Positions 13,008 through 26,455 of a stretch of 64,000 bases of DNA are shown here, piece after piece (position 1 is the stretch's first letter; each line of letters opens with the position of its first letter). The notes under the pieces were generated by a model. The model searched no databases, was not told the DNA's origin, and worked only from the letters and a program-made list of their open reading frames with translations. Origin of the DNA: Loripinus fragilis (lineage: Eukaryota > Mollusca > Bivalvia > Lucinida > Lucinidae). Position numbers and translations under genes: made by a program. Location of the stretch: positions 31,803,664 to 31,867,663 of the forward strand of contig OZ026524.1 in assembly GCA_964019695.1 (NCBI GenBank), read 5' to 3'.

Positions 13008-14815
13008 TACACTGTCTATTAGAGTTCATAGACTGTCTGTTAGTGTAGCTAGACTGTCTATTAGTGTAGCTACACTGTCTAATAGTGTTCCTAGACTGTC
13101 TATTAGTGTAGCTAGACTGTCTACTTGTGTAGCTACACTGTCTTATAGTGTTCCTAGACTGTCTATTAGTGTAGCTAGACTGTCTATTAGTGTAGCTACA
13201 CTGTCTAATAGTGTTCCTAGACTGTCTATTAGTGTAGCTAGACTGTCTATAAGAACAGCTACACTGTCTAATAGTGTTCCTAGACTGTCTTTTAGTGTAG
13301 CTACACTGTCTGATAGTGTTCCTAGACTGTCTGTTAGCGTAACAAGATTGTTTATCAATGTAGCTACCCTGTCTATTTGTTTTCATAGACGGTCTATAAG
13401 AGAAGCTACACTGTCTATTAGTGTTCATAGACTGTCTGTTAGTGTAGCTACACTGTCTATTAATGTAGCTATACTGTCTTATAATGTTCTAGACTGTCTA
13501 AAAGTGTAGGTAGATTGTCTATTAATGTAGCTACACTGTCTTATAGTGTTCCTAGACTGTCTATTAGTGTAGCTAGACTATCTATTAGTGTAGCTACACT
13601 GTCGTTTAGTGGTTATAGACTGTCTGTTAGTGTAGCTAGACTGTCTATAAGTGTAGCTACACTGTCTTATAGTGTTCCTAGACTGTCTATTAGTGTAGCT
13701 AGATTGTCTATTAGTGTAGCTACACTATCTAATAGTGTTCCTTGACTGTCTACTAGTGTAGCTAGACTGTCAATTAGAGTAGCTACACTGTCTAATAGTG
13801 TTCCTAGACTGTCTTTTAGTGTAGCTAGATTGTCTATCAATATAGCTACACTGTCTATTAGTTTTCATAGACGGTCTGTTAGTGTAGCTAGACTGTCTAC
13901 TAGTGTAGCTACATTGTCTATTGATGTTCCTAGACTGTCCGTTAGTGAAGCTAGATTGTCTATCAATGTAGCTACACTGTCTCTTAGTTTTCTTATACTG
14001 TCTGTTAGTGTAGCTACACTGTCTTTTAGTGTTCATATACTGTCTGTTAGTGTAGCTAGACTTTCTATCAGTGTAGCTACACTGTCTAATAGTGTTCCTA
14101 GACTGTCTATTAGTGTAGCTAGATTGTCTATCAATATAGCTACACTGTCTATTAGTTTTCCTAAACTGTCTGTTAGTGTAGCTAGACTGTCTACTAGTGT
14201 AGCTACATTGTCTATTAGTGTTCCTAGACTGTCTATTAGTATAGCTAGACTGTCTAGTAGAGTAGCTAGATTGTCTATCAATATAGCTACACTGTCTATT
14301 AGTTTTCCTATACTGTACGCTAGTGTAGCTAGACTGTCTACTAGTGTAGCTACATGGTCCATTGATGTTCCTAGACTATCCGTTAGTGTAGCTAGATTGT
14401 TTATCAATGTAGCTACACTGTCTATTAGTTTTCATATGCTGTCTGTTAGAGTAGCTACACTTTCTATTTGTTTTCATCGACGGATTATTAGTTAGCTTCA
14501 CTGTCTATTGGTTTTCATAGACTGTTTGTTAGTGTAGCTAGACTGTCTATTAGTGTAGCTACACTGTCTAATAGTGTTCCCAGACTGTCTATTAGTGTAG
14601 CTAGACTGTCTACTAGTGTAGCTACACTATCTTATAGTGTTCCTAGACTGTCTATTAGTGTAGCTAGACTGTCTATTAGTGTAGCTACACTGTCTAATAG
14701 TGTTCCTAGACTGTCTATTAGTGTAGCTAGACTGTCTATTAGAGTAGCTACACTGTCTAATAGTGTTCCTAGACTGCCTATTAGTGTAGCTACACTGTCT
14801 AATAGTGTTCCTAGA

Positions 14816-14899
14816 CTGTCTGTTAGCGTAAGGAGATTGTTTATCAATGTAGCTACACTGTCTATTTGTTTTCATAGACGGTCTATTAGAGAAGCTACA
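14816..14899 (+). repeat. Representative internal marker block (GTTAGCGTAAC / AGAGAAGC type)
   Basis: A second diagnostic block lies inside most higher-order units: a monomer with GTTAGCGTAA, then TTGTTTATCAATGTAGC, then ATTTGTTTTCATAGACGG, then ATTAGAGAAGC. Copies are seen starting near 790, 3493, 4481, 5970, 7269, 13348, 14837, 17566, 20037, 23570, 25059, 27853, 30503, 31571, 32640, 35686, 36085, 38999, 40975, 43066, 45180, 47349, 50007, 52482, 52945, 55930, 58269, 58981, 61111 and 61823. Shortened forms near 11189 and 21465 read AGATCAATTATCAATG and lack the TTTGTTTTCATAG and AGAGAAGC monomers. Confidence 0.8.
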
Positions 14900-16170
14900 C
14901 TGTCTATAAGTGTTCATAGACTGTCTGTTAGTGTAGCTAGACTGTCTATTAATGTAGCTACACTGTCTTATAGTGTTCCTAGACTGTCTGTTAGTGTAGC
15001 TAGACTGTCTATTAGTGTAGCTACACTGTCTTATAGTGTTCCTAGACTGTCTATTAGTGTAGCTAGATTGTCTATTAGTGTAGCTACACTGTCTAATAGT
15101 GTTCCTAGACTGTCTACTAGTGTAGCTAGACTGTCTATCAATATAGCTACACTGTCTATTAGTTTTTATAGACGGTTTGTTAGTGTAGCTAGACTGTCTA
15201 CTAGTGTAGCTACATTGTCTATTGATGTTCCTAGACTGTCCGTTAGTGAAGCTAGATAGTCTATCAATGTAGCTACACTGTCTATTAGTTTTCTTATACT
15301 GTCTGTTAGAGTAGCTACACTGTCTATTAGTTTTCATAGACTGTCTAATAGAGTAGCTAAACTGTCTATCAGTGTAGCTACACTGTCTAATAGTGTTCCT
15401 AGACTGTCTATTAGTGTAGCTAGGTTGTCTATTAGTGTAGCTACACTGTCTAATAGTGTTCCTAGACTGTCTATTAGTGTAGCTACATTGTCTTATAGTG
15501 TTCCTAGACTGTGTACTAGTGTAGCTAGACTGTCTATTAGTGAAGCTAGATTGTGTATCAATATAGCTACACTGTCTATTAGTTTTCATGGACGGTCTGT
15601 TAGTGTAGCTAGACTGTCTACTAGTGTAGCTACATTGTCTATTGATGTTCCTAGACTGTCCGTTAGTGTAGCTAGATTGTCTATCAATGTAGCTACACTG
15701 TCTATTAGTTTTCTTATACTGTCTGTTAGAGTAGCTATACTGTCTATTTGTTTTCTATTTGTTTTCATCGACGGATTATTAGTTAGCTTCACAGTCTATT
15801 AGAGTTCATAGACTTTCTGTTAGTGTAGCTAGACTGTCTATTAGAGTAGCTACACTGACTATTAGTGTTCATATACTGTCTGTTCGTGTAGCTAGACTGT
15901 CTATTAGTGTAGCTACACTGTCTAATAGTGTTCCTAGACTGTCTATTAGTGTAGCTAGATTGTCTATCAATATAGCTACACTGTCTATTAGTTTTCCTAT
16001 ACTGTCTGTTAGTGTAGCTTGACTGTCTACTAGTGTAGCTACATTGTCTATTGATGTTCCTAGACTGTCCGTTAGTGAAGTTAGATTGTCTATCAATGTA
16101 GCTACACTGTCTATTAGTTTTCTTATACTCTCTGTTAGAGTAGCTACACTGTCTATTTGTTTTCATCGAC

Positions 16171-18641
16171 GGATTATAAGTTAGCTTTACTGTCTATTAG
16201 AGTTCATAGACTGTCTGTTAGTGTAGCTAGACTGTCTATTAGTGTAGCTACACTGTCTAATAGTGTTCCTAGACTGTCTATTAGTGTAGCTAGACTGTCT
16301 ACTAGTGTAGCTACACTGTCTTATAGTGTTCTAAGACTGTCTATTAGTGTAGCTAGACTGTCTATTAGTGTAGCTTCACTGTCTAATAGTGTTCCTAGAC
16401 TGTCTATTAGTGTAGCTACACTGTCTATTAGAGTAGCTACACTGTCTAATAGTGATCCTAGACTGTCTATTAGTGTAGCTACACTGTCGAATAGTGTTCC
16501 TAGACTGTTTGTTAGCGTAGCTAAACTGTCTATCAGTGTAGCTACACTGTCTAATAGTGTTCCTAGAATGTCTATTAGTGTAGATAGGTTGTCTATTAGT
16601 GTAGCTACAATGTCTAATAGTGTTCCTAGACTGTCTATTAGTGTAGCTACATTGTCTAATAGTGTTCCTAGACTGTCTACTAGTGTAGCTAGACTGTCTA
16701 TTAGTGTAGCTACACTGTCTAATTGTGTTTCTAGACTGTCTATTAGTGTAGCTAGATTGTGTATCAATATAGCTACACTGTCTATTAATTTTCATAGACG
16801 GTCTGTTAGTGTAGCTAGACTGTCTACTAGTGTAGCTACATTGTCTATTGATGTTCCTAGACTGTCCGTTAGTGTAGCTAGATTGTCTATCAATGTAGCT
16901 ACACTATCTTTTAATTTTCTTATACTGTCTGTTAGAGTAGCTACACTGACTATTAGTGTTCATATACTGTCTGTTCGTGTAGCTAGACTGTCTATTAGTG
17001 TAGCTACACTGTCTAATAGTGTTCCTAGACTGTCTATTAGTGTAGCTAGATTGTCTATCAATACAGCTACACTGTCTATTAGTTTTCCTATACTGTCTGT
17101 TAGTGTAGCTAGACTGTCTACTAGTGTAGCTACATTGTCTATTAGTGTTCCTAGACTGTCTATAAGTGTAGCTAGACTGTCTATTAGAGTAGCTAGATTG
17201 TCTATCAATATAGCTACACTGTCTATTAGTTTTCCTATACTGTATGTTAGTGTAGCTAGACTGTCTACTAGTGTAGCTACATTGTCTATTGATGTTCCTA
17301 GACTGTCCGTTAGTGTAGCTAAATTGTCTATAGCTAGACTGTCTACCAGTGTAGCTACACTGTCTTATAGTGTTCCTAGACTGTCTATTAGTGTAGCTAG
17401 ACTGTCTATTAGTGTAGCTACACTGTCTAATAGTGTTCCTAGACTGTCTATTAGTGTAGCTAGACTGTCTATTAGAGTAGCTACACTGTCTAATAGTGTT
17501 CCTAGACTGTCTATTAGTGTAGCTACACTGTCTTATAGTGTTCCTAGACTGTCTGTTAGCGTAACTAGATTGTTTATCAATGTAGCTACACTGTCTATTT
17601 GTTTTCATAGACGGTCTAATAGAGAAGCTACACTGTCTATTAGTGTTAATAGACTGTCTGTTAGTGTAGCTACACTGTCTATTAATGTAGCTACACTGTC
17701 TTATAGTGTTCCTAGACTGTCTATTAGTGTAGCTAGATTGTCTATTAGTGTAGCTACACTGTCTTATAGTGTTCCTAGACTGTCTATTAGTGTAGCTAGA
17801 CTGTCTATTAGTGTAGCTACACTGTCTTTTAGTGTTCATAGACTGTCTGTTAGTGTAGCTAGATTGTCTATTAGTGTAGCTACACTGTCTAATAGTGTTC
17901 CTAGACTGTCTACTAGTGTAGCTAGACTGTCTATTAGAGTAGCTACACTGTCTAATAGTGTTCCTAGACTGTCTTTTAGTGTAGCTAGATTGTCTATCAA
18001 TATAGCTACACTGTCTATTAGTTTTCATAGACGGTCTGTTAGTGTAGCTAGACTGTCTACTAGTGTAGCTACATTGTCTATTGATGTTCCTAGACTGTCC
18101 GTTAGTGAAGCTAGATTGTCTATCAATGTAGCTAAACTGTCTCTAAGTTTTCTTATACTGTCTGTTAGTGTAGCTACACTGTCTTTTAGTGTTCATATAC
18201 TGTCTGTTAGTGTAGCTAGACTGTCTATCAGTGTAGCTACACTGTCTAATAGTGTTCCTAGACTGTCTATTAGTGTAGCTAGATTGTCTATCAATATAGC
18301 TACACTGTCTATTAGTTTTCCTATACTGTCTGTTAGTGTAGCTAGACTGTCTACTAGTGTAGCTACATTGTTTATTAGTGTTCCTAGACTGTCTATTAGT
18401 ATAGCTAGACTGTCTAGTAGAGTAACTAGATTGTCTATCAATATAGCTACACTGTCTATTTGTTTTCCTATACTGTATGCTAGTGTAGCTAGATTGTGTA
18501 CTAGTGTAGCTACATGGTCTATTGATGTTCCTAGACTATCCGTTAGTGTAGCTAGATTGTCTATCAATGTAGCTACACTGTCTATTAGTTTTCTTATACT
18601 GTCTGTTAGAGTAGCTACACTGTCTATTTGTTTTCATCGAC
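16171..18641 (+). repeat. 2,471-bp unit B, copy 1
   Basis: Followed by a tandem copy at an offset of 2,471 bp. 2,471 equals 118 monomers minus 7, which is the 6 bp missing from the 15-bp monomer at 17324 plus the 1 bp missing from the closing monomer. The first 280 or so bases differ from the next copy at several sites (for example AGCTTCAC near 16373). The rest is almost identical; I saw one difference, C at 17064 where copy 2 has T. Its forward frame stays open for 832 codons from 16157, with a TTG and not an ATG at its start. Confidence 0.88.
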
Positions 18642-21112
18642 GGATTATTAGTTAGCTTCACTGTCTTTTAGAGTTCATAGACTGTCTGTTAGTGTAGCTA
18701 GACTGTCTATTAGTGTGGCTACACTGTCTAATAGTGTTCCTAGACTGTCTATTAGTGTAGCTAGACTGTCTACTAGTGTAGCTACACTGTCTTATAGTGT
18801 TTTTAGACTGTCTATTAGTGTAGCTAGACTGTCTATTAGTGTAGCTACACTGTCTAATAGTGTTCCTAGACTGTCTATTAGTGTAGCTACACTGTCGATT
18901 AGAGTAGCTACACTGTCTAATAGTGATCCTAGACTGTCTATTAGTGTAGCTACACTGTCGAATAGTGTTCCTAGACTGTTTGTTAGCGTAGCTAAACTGT
19001 CTATCAGTGTAGCTACACTGTCTAATAGTGTTCCTAGAATGTCTATTAGTGTAGATAGGTTGTCTATTAGTGTAGCTACAATGTCTAATAGTGTTCCTAG
19101 ACTGTCTATTAGTGTAGCTACATTGTCTAATAGTGTTCCTAGACTGTCTACTAGTGTAGCTAGACTGTCTATTAGTGTAGCTACACTGTCTAATTGTGTT
19201 TCTAGACTGTCTATTAGTGTAGCTAGATTGTGTATCAATATAGCTACACTGTCTATTAATTTTCATAGACGGTCTGTTAGTGTAGCTAGACTGTCTACTA
19301 GTGTAGCTACATTGTCTATTGATGTTCCTAGACTGTCCGTTAGTGTAGCTAGATTGTCTATCAATGTAGCTACACTATCTTTTAATTTTCTTATACTGTC
19401 TGTTAGAGTAGCTACACTGACTATTAGTGTTCATATACTGTCTGTTCGTGTAGCTAGACTGTCTATTAGTGTAGCTACACTGTCTAATAGTGTTCCTAGA
19501 CTGTCTATTAGTGTAGCTAGATTGTCTATCAATATAGCTACACTGTCTATTAGTTTTCCTATACTGTCTGTTAGTGTAGCTAGACTGTCTACTAGTGTAG
19601 CTACATTGTCTATTAGTGTTCCTAGACTGTCTATAAGTGTAGCTAGACTGTCTATTAGAGTAGCTAGATTGTCTATCAATATAGCTACACTGTCTATTAG
19701 TTTTCCTATACTGTATGTTAGTGTAGCTAGACTGTCTACTAGTGTAGCTACATTGTCTATTGATGTTCCTAGACTGTCCGTTAGTGTAGCTAAATTGTCT
19801 ATAGCTAGACTGTCTACCAGTGTAGCTACACTGTCTTATAGTGTTCCTAGACTGTCTATTAGTGTAGCTAGACTGTCTATTAGTGTAGCTACACTGTCTA
19901 ATAGTGTTCCTAGACTGTCTATTAGTGTAGCTAGACTGTCTATTAGAGTAGCTACACTGTCTAATAGTGTTCCTAGACTGTCTATTAGTGTAGCTACACT
20001 GTCTTATAGTGTTCCTAGACTGTCTGTTAGCGTAACTAGATTGTTTATCAATGTAGCTACACTGTCTATTTGTTTTCATAGACGGTCTAATAGAGAAGCT
20101 ACACTGTCTATTAGTGTTAATAGACTGTCTGTTAGTGTAGCTACACTGTCTATTAATGTAGCTACACTGTCTTATAGTGTTCCTAGACTGTCTATTAGTG
20201 TAGCTAGATTGTCTATTAGTGTAGCTACACTGTCTTATAGTGTTCCTAGACTGTCTATTAGTGTAGCTAGACTGTCTATTAGTGTAGCTACACTGTCTTT
20301 TAGTGTTCATAGACTGTCTGTTAGTGTAGCTAGATTGTCTATTAGTGTAGCTACACTGTCTAATAGTGTTCCTAGACTGTCTACTAGTGTAGCTAGACTG
20401 TCTATTAGAGTAGCTACACTGTCTAATAGTGTTCCTAGACTGTCTTTTAGTGTAGCTAGATTGTCTATCAATATAGCTACACTGTCTATTAGTTTTCATA
20501 GACGGTCTGTTAGTGTAGCTAGACTGTCTACTAGTGTAGCTACATTGTCTATTGATGTTCCTAGACTGTCCGTTAGTGAAGCTAGATTGTCTATCAATGT
20601 AGCTAAACTGTCTCTAAGTTTTCTTATACTGTCTGTTAGTGTAGCTACACTGTCTTTTAGTGTTCATATACTGTCTGTTAGTGTAGCTAGACTGTCTATC
20701 AGTGTAGCTACACTGTCTAATAGTGTTCCTAGACTGTCTATTAGTGTAGCTAGATTGTCTATCAATATAGCTACACTGTCTATTAGTTTTCCTATACTGT
20801 CTGTTAGTGTAGCTAGACTGTCTACTAGTGTAGCTACATTGTTTATTAGTGTTCCTAGACTGTCTATTAGTATAGCTAGACTGTCTAGTAGAGTAACTAG
20901 ATTGTCTATCAATATAGCTACACTGTCTATTTGTTTTCCTATACTGTATGCTAGTGTAGCTAGATTGTGTACTAGTGTAGCTACATGGTCTATTGATGTT
21001 CCTAGACTATCCGTTAGTGTAGCTAGATTGTCTATCAATGTAGCTACACTGTCTATTAGTTTTCTTATACTGTCTGTTAGAGTAGCTACACTGTCTATTT
21101 GTTTTCATCGAC
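18642..21112 (+). repeat. 2,471-bp unit B', copy 2
   Basis: Near-identical tandem copy of B. Its first bases match the start of segment A' and of segment A (AGTGTGGCTAC near 18717, shared with 21188 and 10911) better than they match B. The exchange that produced it therefore joined the left end of A to the body of B. Confidence 0.88.
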
Positions 21113-24100
21113 GGATTATTAGTTAGCTTCACTGTCTTTTAGAGTTCATAGACTGTCTGTTAGTGTAGCTAGACTGTCTATTAGTGTGGCTACACTGTCT
21201 AATAGTGTTCCTAGACTGTCTATTAGTGTAGCTAGACTGTCTACTAGTGTAGCTACACTGTCTTATAGTGTTTTTAGACTGTCTATTAGTGTAGCTAGAC
21301 TGTCTATTAGTGTAGCTACACTGTCTAATAGTGTTCCTAGACTGTCTATTAGTGTAGCTACACTGTCGATTAGAGTAGCTACACTGTCTAATAGTGTTCC
21401 TAAACTGTCTATTAGTGTAGCTACACTGTCTAATAGTGTTCCTAGACTGTCTGTTAGCGTAACTAGATCAATTATCAATGTAGCTAGACTGTCTATAACT
21501 GTTCATAGACTGTCTGTTAGTGTATTTAGACTGTCTATTAATGTAGCTACACTGTCTTAAAGTGTTCCTAGACTGTCTATTAGTGTAGCTAGATTGTCTA
21601 TTAGTGTAGCTACAATGTCTTATAGTGTTCCTAGACTGTCTATTAGTGTAGCTAGACTGTCTATTAGTGTTCATAGACTGTCTGTTAGTGTAGCTAGACT
21701 GTGTATTAGTGTAGCTACACTGTCTTATAATGTTCCTAGACTGTCTATTAGCGTAGCTAGATTGTCTATTAGTGGAGCTACACTGTCTAATAGTGTTCCT
21801 AGACTGTCTACTAGTGTAGCTAGACTGTCTATCAATATAGCTACACTGTCTATTAGTTTTTATAGACGGTCTGTTAGTGTAGCTAGACTGTCTACTAGTG
21901 TAGCTTTATTGTCTATTGATGTTCCTAAACTGTCCGTTAGTGAAGCTAGATTGTCTATCAATGTAGATACACTGTCTATTAGTTTTCTTATACTGTCTGT
22001 TAGAGTAGCTACACTGTTTATTAGTGTGCATAGACTGTCTGTTAGTGTAGCTAAACTGTCTATCAGTGTAGCTACACTGTCTAATAGTGTTCCTAGACTG
22101 TCTATTAGTGTAGATAGGTTGTCTATTAGTGTAGCTACACTGTCTAATAGTGTTCCTAGACTGTCTATTAGTGTAGCTACATTGTCTAATAGTGTTCCTA
22201 GACTGTCTACTAGTGTAGCTAGACTGTCTATTAGTGTAGCTACACTGTCTAATTGTGTTTCTAGACTGTCTATTAGTGTAGCTAGATTGTGTATCAATAT
22301 AGCTACACTGCCTATTAGTTTTCATAGACGGTCTGTTAGTGTAGCTAGACTGTCTACTACTTTAGCTACATTGTCTATTGATGTTCCTAGACTGTCCGTT
22401 AGTGTAGCTAGATTGTCTATCAATGTAGCTACACTGTCTTTTAATTTTCTTATACTGTCTGTTAGAGTAGCTACACTGACTAATAGTGTTCATATACTGT
22501 ATGTTCGTGTAGCTAGACTGTCTATAAGTGTAGCTACACTGTCAAATAGTGTTCCTAGACTGTCTATTAGTGTAGCTAGATTGTCTATCAATATAGCTAC
22601 ACTGTCTATTAGTTTTCCTATACTGTCTGTTAGTGTAGCTTGACTGTCTACTAGTGTAGCTACATTGTCTATTAGTGTTCCTAGACTGTCTATAAGTGTA
22701 GCTAGACTGTCTATTTGAGTAGCTAGATTGTCTATCAATATAGCTACACTGTCTATTAGTTTTCCTATACTGTATATTAGTGTAGCTAGACCATCTACTA
22801 GTGTAGCTACATTGTCTATTGATGTTCCTAGACTGTCCGTTAGTGTAGCTAGATTGTCTATAGCTAGATTTTCTACTAGAGTAGCTACACTGTCTTATAG
22901 TGTTACTAGACTGTCTATTAGTGTAGCTAGACTGTCTATTAGTGTAGCTACACTGTCTAATAGTGTTCCTAGACTGTTTATTAGTGTAGCTAGACTGTCT
23001 ATTAGAGTAGCTACACTGTCTTATAGTGTTCCTAGACTGTCTATTAGTGTAGCTAGATTGTCTATCAATATAGCTACACTGTCTATTAGTTTTCATAGAC
23101 GGTCTAGACTGTCCGTTAGTGTAGCTAGATTGTGTATCAATGTAGCTACACTGTCTATTAGTTTTCTTATACTGTCTGTTAGAGTAGCTACACTGTCTTT
23201 TTGTTTTCATCGACGGTCTATTAGTTAGCTACACTGTCTATTAGAGTTCATAGACTGTCTGTTAGTGTAGCTAGACTGTCTATTAGTGTAGCTACACTGT
23301 CTAATAGTGTTCCTAGACTGTCTATTAGTGTAGCTAGACTGTCTACTAGTGTAGCTACACTGTCTTATAGTGTTCCTAGACTGTCTATTAGTGTAGCTAG
23401 ACTGTCTATTAGTGTAGCTACACTGTCTAATAGTGTTCCTAGACTGTCTATTAGTGTAGCTAGACTGTCTATAAGAACAGCTACACTGTCTAATAGTGTT
23501 CCTAGACTGTCTTTTAGTGTAGCTACACTGTCTAATAGTGTTCCTAGACTGTCTGTTAGCGTAACAAGATTGTTTATCAATGTAGCTACCCTGTCTATTT
23601 GTTTTCATAGACGGTCTATAAGAGAAGCTACACTGTCTATTAGTGTTCATAGACTGTCTGTTAGTGTAGCTACACTGTCTATTAATGTAGCTATACTGTC
23701 TTATAATGTTCTAGACTGTCTAAAAGTGTAGGTAGATTGTCTATTAATGTAGCTACACTGTCTTATAGTGTTCCTAGACTGTCTATTAGTGTAGCTAGAC
23801 TGTCTATTAGTGTAGCTACACTGTCGTTTAGTGGTTATAGACTGTCTGTTAGTGTAGCTAGACTGTCTATAAGTGTAGCTACACTGTCTTATAGTGTTCC
23901 TAGACTGTCTATTAGTGTAGCTAGATTGTCTATTAGTGTAGCTACACTATCTAATAGTGTTCCTTGACTGTCTACTAGTGTAGCTAGACTGTCAATTAGA
24001 GTAGCTACACTGTCTAATAGTGTTCCTAGACTGTCTTTTAGTGTAGCTAGATTGTCTATCAATATAGCTACACTGTCTATTAGTTTTCATAGACGGTCTG

Positions 24101-26455
24101 TTAGTGTAGCTAGACTGTCTACTAGTGTAGCTACATTGTCTATTGATGTTCCTAGACTGTCCGTTAGTGAAGCTAGATTGTCTATCAATGTAGCTACACT
24201 GTCTCTTAGTTTTCTTATACTGTCTGTTAGTGTAGCTACACTGTCTTTTAGTGTTCATATACTGTCTGTTAGTGTAGCTAGACTGCCTATCAGTGTAGCT
24301 ACACTGTCTAATAGTGTTCCTAGACTGTCTATTAGTGTAGCTAGATTGTCTATCAATATAGATACACTGTCTATTAGTTTTCCTATACTGTCTGTTAGTG
24401 TAGCTAGACTGTCTACTAGTGTAGCTACATTGTCTATTAGTGTTCCTAGACTGTCTATTAGTATAGCTAGACTGTCTAGTAGAGTAGCTAGATTGTCTAT
24501 CAATATAGCTACACTGTCTATTAGTTTTCCTATACTGTACGCTAGTGTAGCTAGACTGTCTACTAGTGTAGCTACATGGTCCATTGATGTTCCTAGACTA
24601 TCCGTTAGTGTAGCTAGATTGTTTATCAATGTAGCTACACTGTCTATTAGTTTTCATATGCTGTCTGTTAGAGTAGCTACACTTTCTATTTGTTTTCATC
24701 GACGGATTATTAGTTAGCTTCACTGTCTATTGGTTTTCATAGACTGTCTGTTAGTGTAGCTAGACTGTCTATTAGTGTAGCTACACTGTCTAATAGTGTT
24801 CCCAGACTGTCTATTAGTGTAGCTAGACTGTCTACTAGTGTAGCTACACTATCTTATAGTGTTCCTAGACTGTCTATTAGTGTAGCTAGACTGTCTATTA
24901 GTGTAGCTACACTGTCTAATAGTGTTCCTAGACTGTCTATTAGTGTAGCTAGACTGTCTATTAGAGTAGCTACACTGTCTAATAGTGTTCCTAGACTGCC
25001 TATTAGTGTAGCTACACTGTCTAATAGTGTTCCTAGACTGTCTGTTAGCGTAAGGAGATTGTTTATCAATGTAGCTACACTGTCTATTTGTTTTCATAGA
25101 CGGTCTATACGAGAAGCTACACTGTCTATAAGTGTTCCTAGACTGTCTGTTAGTGTAGCTAGACTGTCTATTAATGTAGCTACACTGTTTTATAGTGTTC
25201 CTAGACTGTCTGTTAGTGTAGCTAGACTGTCTATTAGTGTAGCTACACTGTCTTATAGTGTTCCTAGACTGTCTATTAGTGTAGCTAGATTGTCTATTAG
25301 TGTAGCTACACTGTCTAATAGTGTTCCTAGACTGTCTACTAGTGTAGCTAGACTGTCTATCAATATAGCTACACTGTCTATTAGTTTTTATAGACGGTTT
25401 GTTAGTGTAGCTAGACTGTCTACTAGTGTAGCTACATTGTCTATTGATGTTCCTAGACTGTCCGTTAGTGAAGCTAGATAGTCTATCAATGTAGCTACAC
25501 TGTCTATTAGTTTTCTTATACTGTCTGTTAGAGTAGCTACACTGTCTATTAGTTTTCATAGACTGTCTTTTAGTGTAGCTAGATTTTGTATCAATATAGC
25601 TACACTGTCTATAAGTTTTCATAGACGGTCTGTTAGTGTAGCTAGACTGTCTACTAGTGTAGCTACATTGTCTATTGATGTTCCTAGACTGTCCGTTAGT
25701 GAAGCTAGATTGTCTATTAATGTAGCTACACTGTCTCTTAGTTTTCTTATACTGTCTGTTAGTGTAGCTACATTGTCTAATAGTGTTCCTAGACTGTGTA
25801 CTAGTGTAGCTAGACTGTCTATTAGTGAAGCTAGATTGTGTATCAATATAGCTACACTGTCTATTAGTTTTCATAGACGGTCTGTTAGTGTAGCTAGACT
25901 GTCTACTAGTGTAGCTACATTGTCTATTGATGTTCCTAGACTGTCCGTTAGTGTAGCTAGATTGTCTATCAATGTAGCTACACTGTCTATTAGTTTTCTT
26001 ATACTGTCTGTTAGAGTAGCTATACTGTCTATTTGTTTTCTATTTGTTTTCATCGACGGATTATTAGTTAGCTTCACAGTCTATTAGAGTTCATAGACTT
26101 TCTGTTAGTGTAGCTAGACTGTCTATTAGAGTAGCTACACTGACTATTAGTGTTCATATACTGTCTGTTCGTGTAGCTAGACTGTCTATTAGTGTAGCTA
26201 CACTGTCTAATAGTGTTCCTAGACTGTCTATTAGTGTAGCTAGATTGTCTATCAATATAGCTACACTGTCTATTAGTTTTCCTATACTGTCTGTTAGTGT
26301 AGCTTGACTGTCTACTAGTGTAGCTACATTGTCTATTAGTGTTCCTAGACTGTCTATAAGTGTAGCTAGATTGTCTATCAATGTAGCTACACTGTCTATT
26401 AGTTTTCTTATACTGTCTGTTAGAGTAGCTACACTGTCTATTTGTTTTCATCGAC
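21113..26455 (+). repeat. Super-repeat segment A'
   Basis: Second copy of segment A. Compared with A it lacks 54 bp near 23103 and carries a replaced patch at 25561-25772 that is 63 bp longer than what it replaced. It retains the AGATCAATTATC monomer (21465), the 15-bp monomer (22854-22868) and the doubled TATTTGTTTTC (near 26033). Confidence 0.85.
25561..25772 (+). repeat. 212-bp patch matching 28441-28652 (conversion-like tract)
   Basis: In segment A' this stretch replaces what segment A has at the equivalent place. It matches 28441-28652 with one difference (ATTAA against ATCAA near 25,718), including the rare AGATTTTGTATC and CTATAAGTTTTC monomers. Both edges return sharply to A-type sequence. 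Confidence 0.8.

Larger units (their letters stand above)
10837..16170 (+). repeat. Super-repeat segment A (5.33 kb)
   Basis: Matches 21113-26455 with offsets 10,276 (to about 12,825), 10,222 (about 12,900 to 15,300) and 10,285 (from about 15,600). The offset changes mark one 54-bp deletion and one replaced patch in the other copy. Rare shared markers include AGTGTGGCTAC near 10911, the AGATCAATTATC monomer near 11189, a 15-bp monomer at 12578-12592, and a doubled TATTTGTTTTC near 15748-15765. Confidence 0.85.

Noticed and set aside
16157..18655. Forward open frame of 832 codons as a giant repeat protein gene
   Set aside because: The openness follows from a 21-bp period with a stop-free consensus. 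Start is TTG in repeat sequence, no ribosome-binding or promoter context, third codon positions more conserved than second, and equally long frames on the other strand.
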